From: Piromyces finnis
Taxonomy: Eukaryota; Neocallimastigomycota; Neocallimastigomycetes; Neocallimastigales; Neocallimastigaceae
Direction: 5' to 3'
DNA: 64,000 nucleotides
Assembly (NCBI GenBank): GCA_002104945.1
Contig: MCFH01000088.1
Span: forward strand, 62,001-126,000
Part shown: positions 1-12,524 of the stretch, piece by piece
How the letters are laid out: each line of letters starts with the position of its first letter
Position numbering within the stretch: position 1 is the first letter of the stretch
Translations under genes and position numbers: made by a program
The notes under the pieces: model-generated
Databases searched by the model: none
What the model was told of the DNA's origin: nothing
Seen by the model: only the letters and a program-made list of their open reading frames with translations

Positions 1-157
1 AAAAAAAAAAAAAAATCAATAATAAAAATATGTCATTAAAGGATACATTTATTAACAATATTATAATGCTTTAAAATTTTCATTATCTTTAAATAATAAT
101 ATTATAAATATGTGTAAATTTGTTAAATTTGGAAAATAATATTCTATTATGGTTGTC

Positions 158-1601
158 TTAATAACTTCTTTTTTTCTTGTCATTCCTATGAGGATTTGAA
201 ACTATACATCCTTTTGATCCAATTTTTTCTTGTTTAGATATTCCGGAGAAATTTAAACTAACCAATTGGGGTATCATTAATATAACATAAAAACGATAAT
301 TTCTATCTTCTTCAATTGGATTTCCATGTAAGGTTAGAGATTTTAAATTTGGAAGTTTTGCTAATTTATCGATTTCTGTTATTTTTGATATTTTATTTGC
401 ATGTAAGAAAAGTGTCTTTAAATTTTCAAACCGTAATATGCACTATTAAATAAGTTATACATTAAGTTTTAATATGTTGAAATTGAATTATAATAATAAT
501 ATAATAATAATAATTATTATTATAATAATAAATAATAATAATATGAATAAATGCATTAAAAAAAAAAAAATTAGTTTTTACACCCAAAATATATTTGAAA
601 AAAATAGTATAATTCATGTCAAGTAACTTTTAAGATAAATTATTTTTATGTTTTTGTAGTTAATATTATTTTATATATTATATATTGATATAAACCTCAT
701 GGATTTGCTCGAGTGAATTAAATGATAAATCAATCCATGACAAATTTTTAAAAGGATCGGAAATAATTTTTTCTGTTATTACATCTAAGCCTTCCAAAGA
801 CAAAAAATTGTTGTTAGATAGACGAAGAGCACGATTTACATATTTAACACATTGTTTTTCATTTTCCTCGATAACTGGTATTCCATCCTTATGATGATAT
901 TTATACGTTGAAGATATAGGAACCATTGGAATAATTAATGCTGTTATTGTATTTATTTGTAAAATAAATATAATAATTTTAATTTTAATGAATTTTTAAT
1001 TTTAAAAAAGAAATATATGTTTATTACAATAAAGATTATAATATATATATATATATTTCTTTAATTTATTCACATTTAATCACCTTTATTAATATTTTTT
1101 TTATTCCATCCTGGTTGACTTTCTTTATTTTCGTTTTCTCCTTTTTCTTCATTTTCTGATTCTATATCTTCTTCATTTTTTGCTTTATCTTTTTCCTTAT
1201 TTATTTTTTTCTTTCTGCTGCTTTCAGTCTAACATAGAATATTTTTGTTTATAAGTTGGAAATAATTTAATTAAATATTAATAAAATCGGATAAGTGCAA
1301 AAAATAGAAAGTAATAATGTTTATCCTACTTGATCTATTTTTCCAAGTCTTGGTTCTTCTTCAAGAATTTCTAATATTAGTAATTATTATTTGAAAAGAT
1401 TAGTTTAATAAGTAAAACTATATTATTAAAAAATAAAGATATTTGTCTATACATAAAGCATTAATAAAATATAAATCTACCTGATACTTCTATCATTTCT
1501 TTAAATGAATAATCTAATGGTACAGCAGTTTGGACACCCCATGAACTAGCAACCACACTTTTAACATTCTCATATTTATTACTTTTATATCCTTCAATCA
1601 T
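158..1601 (-). CDS. LRRC51: LRRC51-like leucine-rich repeat protein, cilium-associated (spliced)
   Basis: Five exons can be joined with consistent phase. Exon 1 starts at the ATG at 1601-1599; the stop is TAA at 160-158. The N-terminus contains AVPLDYSFKEM followed by EEEPRLG, matching the conserved start of LRRC51 proteins (PLDYSF...EEPRTG). A Lys/Glu-rich linker encoded around 1080-1230 follows. The 678-926 region continues with LRLSNNNFLSLEGLD and NLSWIDLSFNSLEQIHE, and the last exon (about 158-444) with TLFLHANKISKI and LTLHGNPIEEDRNYR. That is the LRRC51 order of repeats plus its LHGNP-E--Y cap. The intron between the linker and the LRR exon uses a GTGATT donor; splicing there (phase 1, AAA-G|CA) avoids the stop at 1078-1076. 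The protein is about 270 aa. LRRC51 belongs to the set of genes conserved with motile cilia; its biochemical role is poorly known. Without splicing, two unrelated small ORFs would be called here. Confidence 0.85.
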
Positions 1602-2966
1602 TTTTATTATATACTATATTATATAATTATAATAATAAAATTATAATATTTTATTAAAACTTTTAAATTTTCTTTATTCAAATTAAACATTTTTTATTTT
1701 CTTTTATTTTTTTTTTTTTTTTTATTTTTCATAATAAACTTTAAATCAAATAAAGTTTATAAAAATATATGAATTTATACATGGTCTCTAATATACAACA
1801 AAATTAATATTCAAATCTTCCCTTTTTATCAATAAGAATTATATAACAAATTTTATTTTCCAACATTGAATAAAAAAAAAAGTTTAAACACTTTTTTAAA
1901 GTTTAAACAATTCATTAAACAAATAAAAAAAAAAATTCATCTTTAAAGTATATTTTCACACAAAACTTTAAAACTTATTCTTAAAAATAAATCTTAATAA
2001 TCAAAAGAACTACCTTCAACTTATTTTAATCTTAATTTTTACATTCAATTTAACTTTTTATTTTTTTTCATTTTTTTTTTGAAATGTTTCAACGCTACTA
2101 TCCAATCACAAACATGGAGAAGGTCTGTAGATTAGCGAAACGAAGAATTCGTGTTTACTCTTTGCCATTTAGAGTGACCATAAATTACATGTTTTTTATG
2201 TTAGCGAATAGTGAAAATGAAATAACTTCATAACCACTAAAAATACCAACAAAAAAATGGAATTTAGGTTAAAGATTGGCATTCCACTTTTTTCCTTATT
2301 ATTTTTTTTTTCGTATATATAATTTAAATTTAATAAAAAACTCTTCTATTAAATATAATTCATATATACTTTTTTTATAAATAATAAAAAATAATAAAAA
2401 AAATTTGATATTAAAGAAAAATGAATTTTAACCTACAAATATTTATAGTTTTTTATAACCAATCAAATTAAAGAAAGAATCAACCATTAAAATTTAATAG
2501 AATATATTTTATTGATTTTTTAATATAGTTAATTAAATAAATAAATTGAATATAAAATAAATAAATCATGAATGAATAATTAAATAAATAAATTTATTAT
2601 GAAATAAATAAATCAAAGGTTGTAGTTAAAAGATCTAATAGTATTATTATAGTATTATTATAGTATTATTATAGTATTGATGTTTTTTGTTTTTTTGTTT
2701 TTTTTTTTTTTGTTTTTGTTCTTTTTTTTTATAAATAATAATTTAAAGTATATTTTGTTTTTTATTTAATATTTTTTTATTTATTTCATTTATTCTTTTT
2801 TTTTTATTTATTTTATCAATTTTTTTTAAAAAATATTCATTTGCATTACATTGACAAAAACAATTATAAAAAAAAGTTTTTTTTAACAGATGATTTTTTT
2901 ACTATACAAAATGTTAATGGATATATAAGATTATTTATGTAATTAATTCATAGACATTTAAAAATT
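1602..2966. other. Intergenic AT-rich spacer
   Basis: There is no open frame I can support. The only stretch of ordinary sequence complexity is about 2085-2285. It holds a CCAAT-like motif (tatccaatcac) and two similar TTAGCGAA(A/T) blocks, at about 2134 and 2203. The rest is A/T homopolymer, AATAAATAAAT and a small ATAGTATT tandem repeat near 2638-2675. The promoter of the LRRC51-like gene must lie at the left end, since that gene is transcribed leftward from 1601. Confidence 0.6.
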
Positions 2967-5900
2967 TTATGAGTTCACTTCTTTGGTGGAACTCTCTATG
3001 ATTTCTTTTTTTTCTTTATTATCAACTACTGCTTCATTATTTTCTTTTTCTTTCTTATTCTTCTTTCTCTTTTTAAATTCTTCTTTTAAAACCAATGCTA
3101 ATGGAACCGATATTGGTAAGAATAGTGGCATATATACAGCATATTTATGCTCATCTGGGAAGTAAAGCATAGATACCATAGTTGGATCAAAGAAGGCTTC
3201 TTCTGATGCAACTAACGCATTCTTTGAATATAAAAAGACTTGCTTATAATTTCCTCCATTAATTTCTTTATAAGCCTAGAAATTTATTTAAATTTTATAT
3301 ATTATAAATATTAATATAAATGCTAAACAGAATAGTTTAAAATATTGAAAATAATAATAATAATAATATATATATATTTACATTATCAAGGCATTCTAAA
3401 GCAAATAAAACTTTTTCTTGTATTTTATCTAATACAACCATATTTGAAAGAGAACCTACTAATTTAGCAAGTGAGTTTAATGTTCTTGATGCATTAATTA
3501 AATTTTGAACTGTTCTTTTTCTTAATAATTGATCTAATTCCCATGAAGTAATACCTCTCTTAGAATCAGTACTATATAATACTCTAACATTTCTCTTCAA
3601 AATTAAAAATATATATATAATTTTAATAAAAGAAAAATATTGTTACAACATAAATAATTTTAAAATCTTAAAAATTCACTTACAGGAAGATCGGTTGGTA
3701 AGAATTTAATTTCATTGATACCTAATAAACTTCTAAGTTGATCTAAGAATAATTCCATAATTGGCTGAAGATCATTTACTGTATAGTTATAATAATTACT
3801 ATTACCATTAGTATTAGCTTCAGCATCAGTAGTATTTCTATTTTTATCTATAACAATACCACCCCATCTTGGAATTAAGAATGCATTTGTTTCTAAAATA
3901 TCACCTAGAGATAAATAATAATATTAGTAATATGTAAAAATAATACTAATAAAATGAATAGCTTTTTTTTATATTATTTCTATTATTTTTTGATAAATTT
4001 TGTAATAATCACCTTTAGAATCATGAATATAAAGAGGAGATTGTGAGATTGGGGGTATATATAAAATAAAGTTAATTGGTGGTGCAGTAGAAACTGGTGA
4101 AGCTATTTATAAAATAATAATTAATAATAAACTTTTATTTATAAGATATGAAATAATTATTGCAAATAAAAAAAAAAATTAAATATACCTAAATTCCATT
4201 CTGCTGAATTGATGAAATGTCCTAAATTCTTAGTTTCTAAATAATAATGAGCATTGTCGTTTGTATTACTATATTTAGCAGATAATGGTGAAGTACCGAA
4301 ATTCTGAATCTTTTTAAAAAAATATATATGATTATATATATATTATATTAATGTTTTAATTTAGAATTTCTTTTAAAAAAAAAACTAAATCATCTTTATA
4401 AATTAAATTTACTTGTGATGAGATTTCAAATTTTGAAATTAAAGATAATGTTTCAAAAAATGGACTAAAGTAAGCTATATTCATAAATTTTTCATTATAT
4501 AAATATTTATATATATATAAATTTTATCATGATTATTATTATTTCTTTATATATATATATAAACTATACAAAAGTAATTATAAAATATTTATACATTTGA
4601 TGGCTTTTTCAATATCCCAGTTGACGATATAATCATTTACATTTCCGTTAAATAAGCTATATAAGATTTGATAGTTAGAAGCATATTTAAATGTTCTCAT
4701 CTTCTTAATTTCTTCCTGTTTGTTCATCATTGATAGATTAAGTTGAAATTATTAAAGTTATATAAATATGAATAGGGATTTTTTTTTTTTTTTGTTACAA
4801 AAAACATATAATGTTAGAAAAGGTAAATAAATTACTTTAGATTCATTTTCTTCACGTTCTTCTGTAAAAGATGAAATAATATCAGTATGTTCGTTTTCAA
4901 ACAAGTTTATTATAATTGGAACGGAATATTTTATTATATTTTCTTTAATTGAAATAATATAATATATATTATTATTTAAACATAAAATTATTATACATAA
5001 AAACATTTTTTTCAATAAGAATAAAGTAATATATATTATATATTAAGATAAAAGAAAGTATTTCAATAAAAAAAAATGGGATATAAAAAAAATGATACTT
5101 TTATAATATAAAAATTATAAAAATACATTGTTTTCATTTATACCTTCTGTCAATTCCTTTAAAAATACCATGAATTGTTTATTTTTTCCAATATAAATAT
5201 CTGCAAAAGATTTTGCACTTTCTTTTTGCTTCAATATATAAATATTATATTCATCATCATTCTTTGTATCTAATGTTAGCAAATCATCAAAATTTTCTAA
5301 AAATATTCATTTCAAAATATAAATAGTTAAAATTAAATGGGCGTTACATTTCATATCACCTTTAATTAAAAAAAAATATAAATTATTTATTTTTATTTTA
5401 AATTAACTTGTATATACCATCTATATCTTTTATTAAACCAATATCTGAATTCCATTTATTAGTTGATTTTGTATTAACATTAAAACTGAATCCAATTTTT
5501 GGTGGATAAGTATACTCAAAATCATCATCTACTGGTGAACTTTCTTGTGAATTGTTACCAATAACATTATTCTTATCAAATTCACTTTGAATTTTTTTAT
5601 TTAATAAATCTATATTTACGTCTTTTCCAATATCATTTGGTAATACGTATGACAATTGAATTGAGAAATTGATATATAATGACTAGTTTATATATATATA
5701 TGTAATTTTAATTAAATATAAAAATAATATATATATGTGTGTGTATTTTTATAGTATTATAAGTAAATAATAATAAAATATATTAATTAAGATAATATTT
5801 ATATTTATATAAAAAATAAAATACATTTGGATTTTGCCACTTTTGAACTTCTTTATATGGAAGGGAAGCTCGATAGACTTCTGTAGTTTTCCACCATATA

Positions 5901-5971
5901 GGAATACCAATTAAAAATACTAACCAAATTGAACCTATAATATGAAGTCTATTTGATACTTTTATTTTCAT
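2967..5971 (-). CDS. PIGS: GPI transamidase subunit PIG-S / Gpi17 (spliced)
   Basis: PIG-S is an ER membrane subunit of the GPI transamidase, which attaches preassembled GPI anchors to proteins. The start at 5971 gives MKIKVSNRLHIIGSIWLVFL, a short cytosolic tail and first membrane segment, followed by GIPIWWKTTEVYRASLPY. The WWKTTE-YRASLPY block is the family signature. Luminal blocks recur across about ten exons; the exon at about 3370-3600 encodes KRGITSWELDQLLRKRTVQN and SLAKLVGSLSNMVV, matching the TWELD-LL...L--LLGKISN region of animal PIG-S. The last exon (2967-about 3276) encodes MLYFPDEHKYAVYMPLFLPI, the second membrane segment, then a short Lys/Glu-rich cytosolic tail ending KEVNS. 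Two membrane segments bracketing a large luminal domain fit the known topology. Introns are about 80-150 nt and AT-rich. Internal exon edges were not all worked out base by base. The family assignment is secure. Confidence 0.92.
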
Positions 5972-6658
5972 TTTTAAAAAAAAAATATTTAGATATACAT
6001 TAAAAGTATTGAATTATAATTTTTTATACTATATTAAACCTTGGTGTTTTTCATATAATTCTCTTTCCTTTCTTGACATGTGTGTTAATTAAAATTAAAA
6101 CATTGATTTTTGCTAATTAATTGTATTATTATTTTTATTTTATATTAACCACTGAAAAAGGACTTTTCCAATAATTTTTTTATATATCTTATTTAAATTA
6201 TTTTTTCTTTTTCTTTCTTTTTTTTTTATTCCTTTTAATAATAATAACAATATTATTACTACTATTTATAAATAGTATTCTTTTTTTTTTAAAAAAAATG
6301 ATTATTCCCTCTATTAATTTATATTTAGTTTTAGTTTTAATTTTTTAAAAAAAAAAAAATACATTCAATAATTTATTTATTTTAATATAATTAATTTAAT
6401 ATATCCAGTAATAAAATTTCATTTATTTATTTATTTTAAAATAATTTATTTTAAAAACTGAAATGATTGTCTAAACTACAAGATGCAAACTTCAGCTTTC
6501 ATATTATAATAATATACTATAATAATTAGAATAGATTTTATTTAAAATTTAATAATATATTATCTTGTATATATAATTAAAAGTTTACAATGGTATTAAT
6601 ACAATAGTAATTATTTTAAAATAAACGTTTTTTTGTTATATTAAAAATACAACTAAAA
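5972..6658. other. Intergenic spacer between two minus-strand genes
   Basis: The spacer is nearly pure A/T and homopolymer-rich with no supportable ORF. It must hold the promoter of PIG-S (right of 5971) and the 3' end of the F-box/LRR transcript (left of 6659). A run near 6290-6300 and several AATAAA-like strings are present, but in this base composition they carry little information. Confidence 0.5.
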
Positions 6659-8710
6659 CTACCAAATTTTATACCATTCCTTTGTTGAACTATTTACTTT
6701 AGGAATTGGTATAGGATATGACGGTGTATCTATTCAATAAATATATATATATATATTTAATTATTTATCATTTTTAAATTTGATATGTACAAATTTGATA
6801 ATATCTACCTGAATTTAAAGAAATACTTTTTCTCGCTCTATTGGGAAATATTGTTTCATCATCCCTACAATAGATATATTAAAATTATACCATTAAAAAT
6901 ATTGATAATAAAAAAAAAGAATAATAAATTACAAATGCTCTCTTACACAATTAGATTTGGTGTTTTCTTAAATTTAAATGGTAATTCTGTTATTTCGTTT
7001 CCTTTGATACATCTATTGAATTAGATTAATTATATTAATTAGATTTCAATAATTAAGATTAGTCTAAAGTAATTTTAACTCTTAAAATTAAAAATATATA
7101 TATAAAATCATAAAGAATATATGTACAATAATTGTAGATTAATTAGTTTTTCAAATGTATTAGGAATACTTCTCAAATAATTATTTTCTAGACGTCTTTA
7201 TAAGTAAATAATATTTTTTAATTAATAAAGTGATTTTTTTAACAATAACATTATATCTGTAGATTAAACTATGAAATTACATTTGTAATAAACTTTCGAT
7301 TCTCCCTATATCTTGTGGAACAAATCTTAATTTATTATTTGATAATGTTCTTTTTTAAAAAATAAATATATATATATATTAAGTATAATAATAAAATTTA
7401 ATAATAAAATTTAATAATGGACTATATACAAATTGATTAAATTATTATAAACATACAAGTAATTTAAATTGGTTAAATTTTTAATTTCTTGTGGTATAAA
7501 AAAGAGTTCATTATCATCTAAATATCTATAAAATTATAATATAAATAATTATATTAATTATAATAAAAACGTATATACCATAATATATAAATTGTTGTTG
7601 TTATTATTTACAATTCTTTTAATGATTTAATAAACAATATTTGTGTTGGGAATTTCTTTAACTTATTCTTCTTCAATGATCTTAAATTTTAATAATTAAA
7701 AATATTATGAAAAATTAACAAGATTTGTTTTTTGTATATTGTAAAAATTAAATTTTATATAAATTAATACATACAGAACAGTTATGTTAAGTGATTTTAT
7801 TCCATCAGGAAGAAATTCAAGGTTATTTTCATCCAAATATCTATTAATTCATTTATTATAGAAAAAACGATTATATCTATGAGTTACAAAACATTAATTT
7901 TCCTTTATTATGAAAATAAGACTTACAACGCCTTTAAATGTTGGAGTAAACTTATATCATCCGATAATAGTAACCATTTACATTTGTTTAATTTTCTAAT
8001 TTTATTTTAAAGAAGATATAAAATTTATTTTTTTTAATATTATTAATAATTCAATATAGATAGATAGATTAATTCATTTTAAAACATACATTGTTGTTAA
8101 ATTTTCTAAACATTTAAATGTCAATGGAACCTGTAGAATAGGGTTATTACATAATGATCTTTTTATATAAATAACAGTTTCAGTATATATGATATTTATT
8201 GAAATATATAAATATTTATGATATCTTTTATTTTTACATTTCTTTTAAGCTTGTCATATTCTCGCAGTTAAATTCCACTTCAGATAAATTATTATTATTA
8301 AGTGTTCTATATGTATTTAATCATTAATAAATATTTCTTTATAAATTATACAAATGTAATTTAATGAATTTAATAAATTTATAATAATTGATGAATTTAC
8401 AATGTTTGTAAATTGTTTAAATTTCCAATTGTTTCTGGTAAAATCTCTAATTTATTGTTTTGCATATTACTATAATTTATTCAAAATTTTTATACATAAT
8501 AATAAAATTGTCATCAATATTAAAAATAATTATTTAAAATGATATTAACTTTTTTTTGAGTTTTCCTATTATATAATAGCATAATGATTAACTTACATAG
8601 TTCTTATATTTTTTAAATTTCCAATTTCAATAGGTAATTGAGATAATTTATTATTTTGAAGATTCCTTTTAAATAGTTAAATAATTTGATTATTATTTAT
8701 CATGTTACCC

Positions 8711-8741
<31 letters not shown>

Positions 8742-10151
8742 ACTATTGATTCCATATAAAATAATTAAAATATCTTACAAAAAATTTAAATTGACTAATT
8801 CCCCAATTCCATTAAACAATGATATTAAACAATTATAACTTAAATCTCTAATAGCATTTTGTAAAATATGAAAATCAACGATAATTTATGATTTTAATTA
8901 TTGTGTATTGTTTATTTCATATTACTAATAATTATTATTATATAAATTTTATAATCCTTCTTACAATTTTTTTAAGGAAATAAGTTTTTTCATTTCATTT
9001 GGAAGTTCTTTAATATTATTGTTAAATAAATACCTACATTAAAATTTGTATATATATAGCATTAAAATATAATATTTCTTATAATATAATAAATATAATA
9101 CTATAAATATAAATAATTGAAATAGTGAATTACAATATATTTAAATTAAATAGTTTTCCTATTTCTGAAGGAATTTCTTTTATATTATTGTTTTGTAATT
9201 TCCTTAATGATAATTAAATTTTATATTTAGTTTGATATATTTCATCTAATGGTATTTCATATATTTTTATTAATCTTACAATTCAGTTAATTTAATTAAT
9301 GATCCAAGATTAGGACTTATTGTGTTGATTTTATTATAACTTAAATTTCTTATAATATTGTTATATGTATATAGATATATGGACATATGGATATAGAATT
9401 AATAATATTTTATTTTATATATAGAATACATAATAAAAATAATAGATGTTTAATATTTAATGAAAGTTTTTGGTAAAACTTTTTTAGTATAATACTGATA
9501 GGTACAATTTATTTAAATTTTTAAGATAACCAATTTCTTTTGGAATGGCCGTTATTTTATTATGTTGTAAGCATCTTTTTTTATAATATGTTTATATAAG
9601 ATTCGTAAAAAAAAGATATATATTAGATATTATCTAAATATTTTTTTTTTTCATAAATAATATGAATATTACATTTCTCTTAAGTTTACTAAATTGCAAA
9701 AATTATAAATACTAATCGTTTGAATATTATTATATTCGAGATTTCTATTTTTTGATAGTATATAATTATAATGAAAATATGGAATATATTATATATTATT
9801 ATTCTTCTTGAAAATTTAATCTTAATATTTATCATTATTAAAATAATAATACAATTTTGTAACATTTTGCAAATGTCTTATTGCTTCAGGAATTGTTTCA
9901 ATATGTTTGTTACTCAGATCCCTTGGTAAATATTAATGATAATGACATAATTATTTTGTTAAATATCTATGCGTTTAAAATTTATATTATATAATATATA
10001 TCAAATTACAATTTTTTGACTTTTTTCAATTTATTTGAGGATTTATTATAAAAGAGCTTGCATGAATGACGTAATGAATCTTGCGATTCACTATCTAATT
10101 CTTTATATATTTTATTTAAAATTTCAACAGGAAGTAAAGTAAATCGGACCA
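6659..10151 (-). CDS. F-box-like / leucine-rich repeat protein, about 20 exons (spliced)
   Basis: Exon 1 (10151-10010) encodes MVRFTLLPVEILNKIYKELD and QDSLRHSCKLFYNKSSN, an F-box-like helix set (LPxEIL..I...L......L...CK.FY). A long series of short exons follows, about 65-75 nt each and separated by roughly 100-nt introns. Most encode one 23-residue leucine-rich repeat of the LxLxxNxLxxLPxxIxxLxNLxxL type, and where checked they join in phase 2 (...TT|GTA...AG|N). Examples are DLSNKHIETIPEAIRHLQNV (exon 2), NMQNNKLEILPETIGNLNNL (about 8401-8465) and RLENNYLRSIPNTFEKLINL (about 7130-7196). The last two exons add DDETIFPNRARKSI and PSYPIPIPKV, ending EWYKIW and TAG at 6661-6659. F-box/LRR proteins usually act as substrate receptors of SCF ubiquitin ligases. 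The F-box assignment rests on one short motif and could be wrong; the LRR assignment is firm. No orthologue name is justified. Confidence 0.8.
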
Positions 10152-10418
10152 TTTACGTTGTACTCTTAAAAAAGTTATTGATATATATAAATAATTAATA
10201 CATTGTTTTGTTCTCTCGATTATCTCTAATATAATTATTTGTATATTTTATTTTATTAACTTTTATTTAAAACTATCGCTTATTATTGTTATTCCAATTA
10301 TTCCATATAATAATAAAAATAAATATTCTATGTATATATTTTATTTATTATTATATTTAATACTTCAATTCATCTTTCTTTTTTTTTTTTTACTATAGTT
10401 AACTCGAATATTTGTTTT

Positions 10419-10456
<38 letters not shown>

Positions 10457-11669
10457 TGGGAAACAAAATTAATTTAGTTTTATAAAAAATAAAGTTTTAA
10501 TATTTTTTTTAAGCTAAAAAGATGTATAAGTTTTTTGATAGATAAATAAATATAAATAATTATATAGAATTATTTATAATTATGATTTTTATGTTTAATA
10601 TAATTTAAAATTTAATACAAAAATAAAAAAAAAAAAGAATTACTTTATATTTAAATAAACGAAATAATAATATTTGTCATAGATTAATGATTTTATTCTA
10701 TTCCATTTTGTATTTTTTATATTCTATTTAAAAAGAAATTACCATTACCATGAATGTGAAATATTTCAATTAAATTCATATTATAGAAATATTGATTTAT
10801 TCTAACTATAATAATTATAAGAATATATTATTATATTATATTTTGATTAAAAAAATACATATTTAATTATAGAACAAAAAAGAGATAAAGTAAGCTTTTT
10901 TTTTATTCTTTTCTAAATATATTTACTATTTAATGTTATGGAATATTCTATTTTAAATTTTTAAAGTTATAAAGTTATTCCTTCCATTGTATATAGTAAA
11001 ATAATATAATATCAAAATAATAATATAAAAGAAGAAAATCCATATATATATTATGTTTTTTTATTATGAAATGCAATTATAACATAGTCAATAGTTCTCT
11101 ATATATCATATATTATTATATATTAATTTTATTTTATTTTTTATCTAATGAACCAAAATGAATATTATTTTAAATAAATGATTTATAATAAGAAAGTATT
11201 GATTATTTTATTTTCCTAGAAATATATGAATATTTTAATGAATAAAATTAAAAAAAAAAAAAAAAAAAAAAAAACTTTATATATATGAATATATGAGTAT
11301 AACAGAAAGAAATAATAATTTTTAATAACAATAAAAAAAGGTTAATAATTTATATCGATGTTATAAAGTAAAAAAAAAAAAAAGTTGTAAAATTTTAAAG
11401 GTTACACAACAATTTAGAAGGAATTAAGAAATACTTAGAATAACAAAAGCTGTCAATAATAATTTAAAATAACAATTTTTAAAGAATAAGCTAGTAATAA
11501 TTTTATTTAATAGTTGAGATAAAGTATAGTTTAGTACTATACAACAATATGTTATTATTGAACTAAATTATAGCTAATGGGCTAATGTTTATACCATTTC
11601 ATTAATATAATTATTATTTATTTATGTATTTATTTATTTATTTATTTATTTATTCATTTATTTATTCAT

Positions 11670-11700
<31 letters not shown>

Positions 11701-11737
11701 TTCATTCATTCATTCATTCATTCATTTATTTATTGAT

Positions 11738-11776
<39 letters not shown>

Positions 11777-11873
11777 TTGATTTATTGATTTATTTATTGA
11801 TTTATTTATTGATTTATTTATTGATTTATTTATTGATTTATTTATTTATTTATTTATTCATTCATTCATTCAT

Positions 11874-11940
<67 letters not shown>

Positions 11941-12524
11941 TTACTAATCAGTTTAATATAAAATTAAATCCTAAAAATAAATGTTAATGTTGATATATGT
12001 ACCTTTTATAAAAAAAAAAAAGTTATATATTATAATATGTAAATATGGACATTCTACATATTTAAGTATATTTTTGTATTTTCCTTAATATCGATTCCTT
12101 AATAACATCTTTATATATATTTTTTTATTTCTTATTAATCATTTTTTTTACCTTTAAAAAAATCTCGTAAAAAAATAATACTTTAATTTTTTATAATATT
12201 TTTCAAAAAAAAAATTTTTTTATCTATATTTTCCATATTTAATTAAATTTTAAAATTTTGGTTACTGCTGTTAATATTCATTTTTAATTTCATTTATAAT
12301 AAATAAAACAAAACATTTGTTGACTTTTAATCCAATTAATTATTCAATAATTATAACATTTTAAAAATTCATTCATATTTTTAAAATTTATTTAACAACA
12401 ATAACAAAAATAAATATTATTAATGATTTAAGTAAAACAAATAAAAATAATTGTCAATAACATTGTCAAATTATTATAGGCCTTTTTTGTATATACAGAA
12501 TAAAAAGTAAAAAGCAATAAGAAA
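10152..12524. other. Intergenic region between divergent genes
   Basis: This is the shared upstream region of the F-box/LRR gene (leftward) and SPT7 (rightward). I see no coding frame; a 67-codon minus-strand frame around 12428-12631 overlaps the SPT7 first exon antisense and is a shadow. The region holds a 34-nt T tract near 10420-10453, an A tract near 11250-11273 and the large TTTA-type tandem repeat annotated separately. Confidence 0.6.
11616..11942. repeat. (TTTA)n microsatellite with TTCA and TTGA variant units
   Basis: About 325 nt of nearly uninterrupted tetranucleotide repeat. Blocks of ATTT are interspersed with runs of ATTC (11701-11726 and 11857-11872) and regularly spaced ATTG units, including a higher-order TTTATTTATTGA pattern near 11776-11840. 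The nested variants suggest growth by duplication of mixed blocks rather than simple single-unit slippage. Confidence 0.95.

Noticed and set aside
11616-11942. Possible CRISPR-like array
   Set aside because: Tetranucleotide microsatellite without spacers; the genome is eukaryotic.
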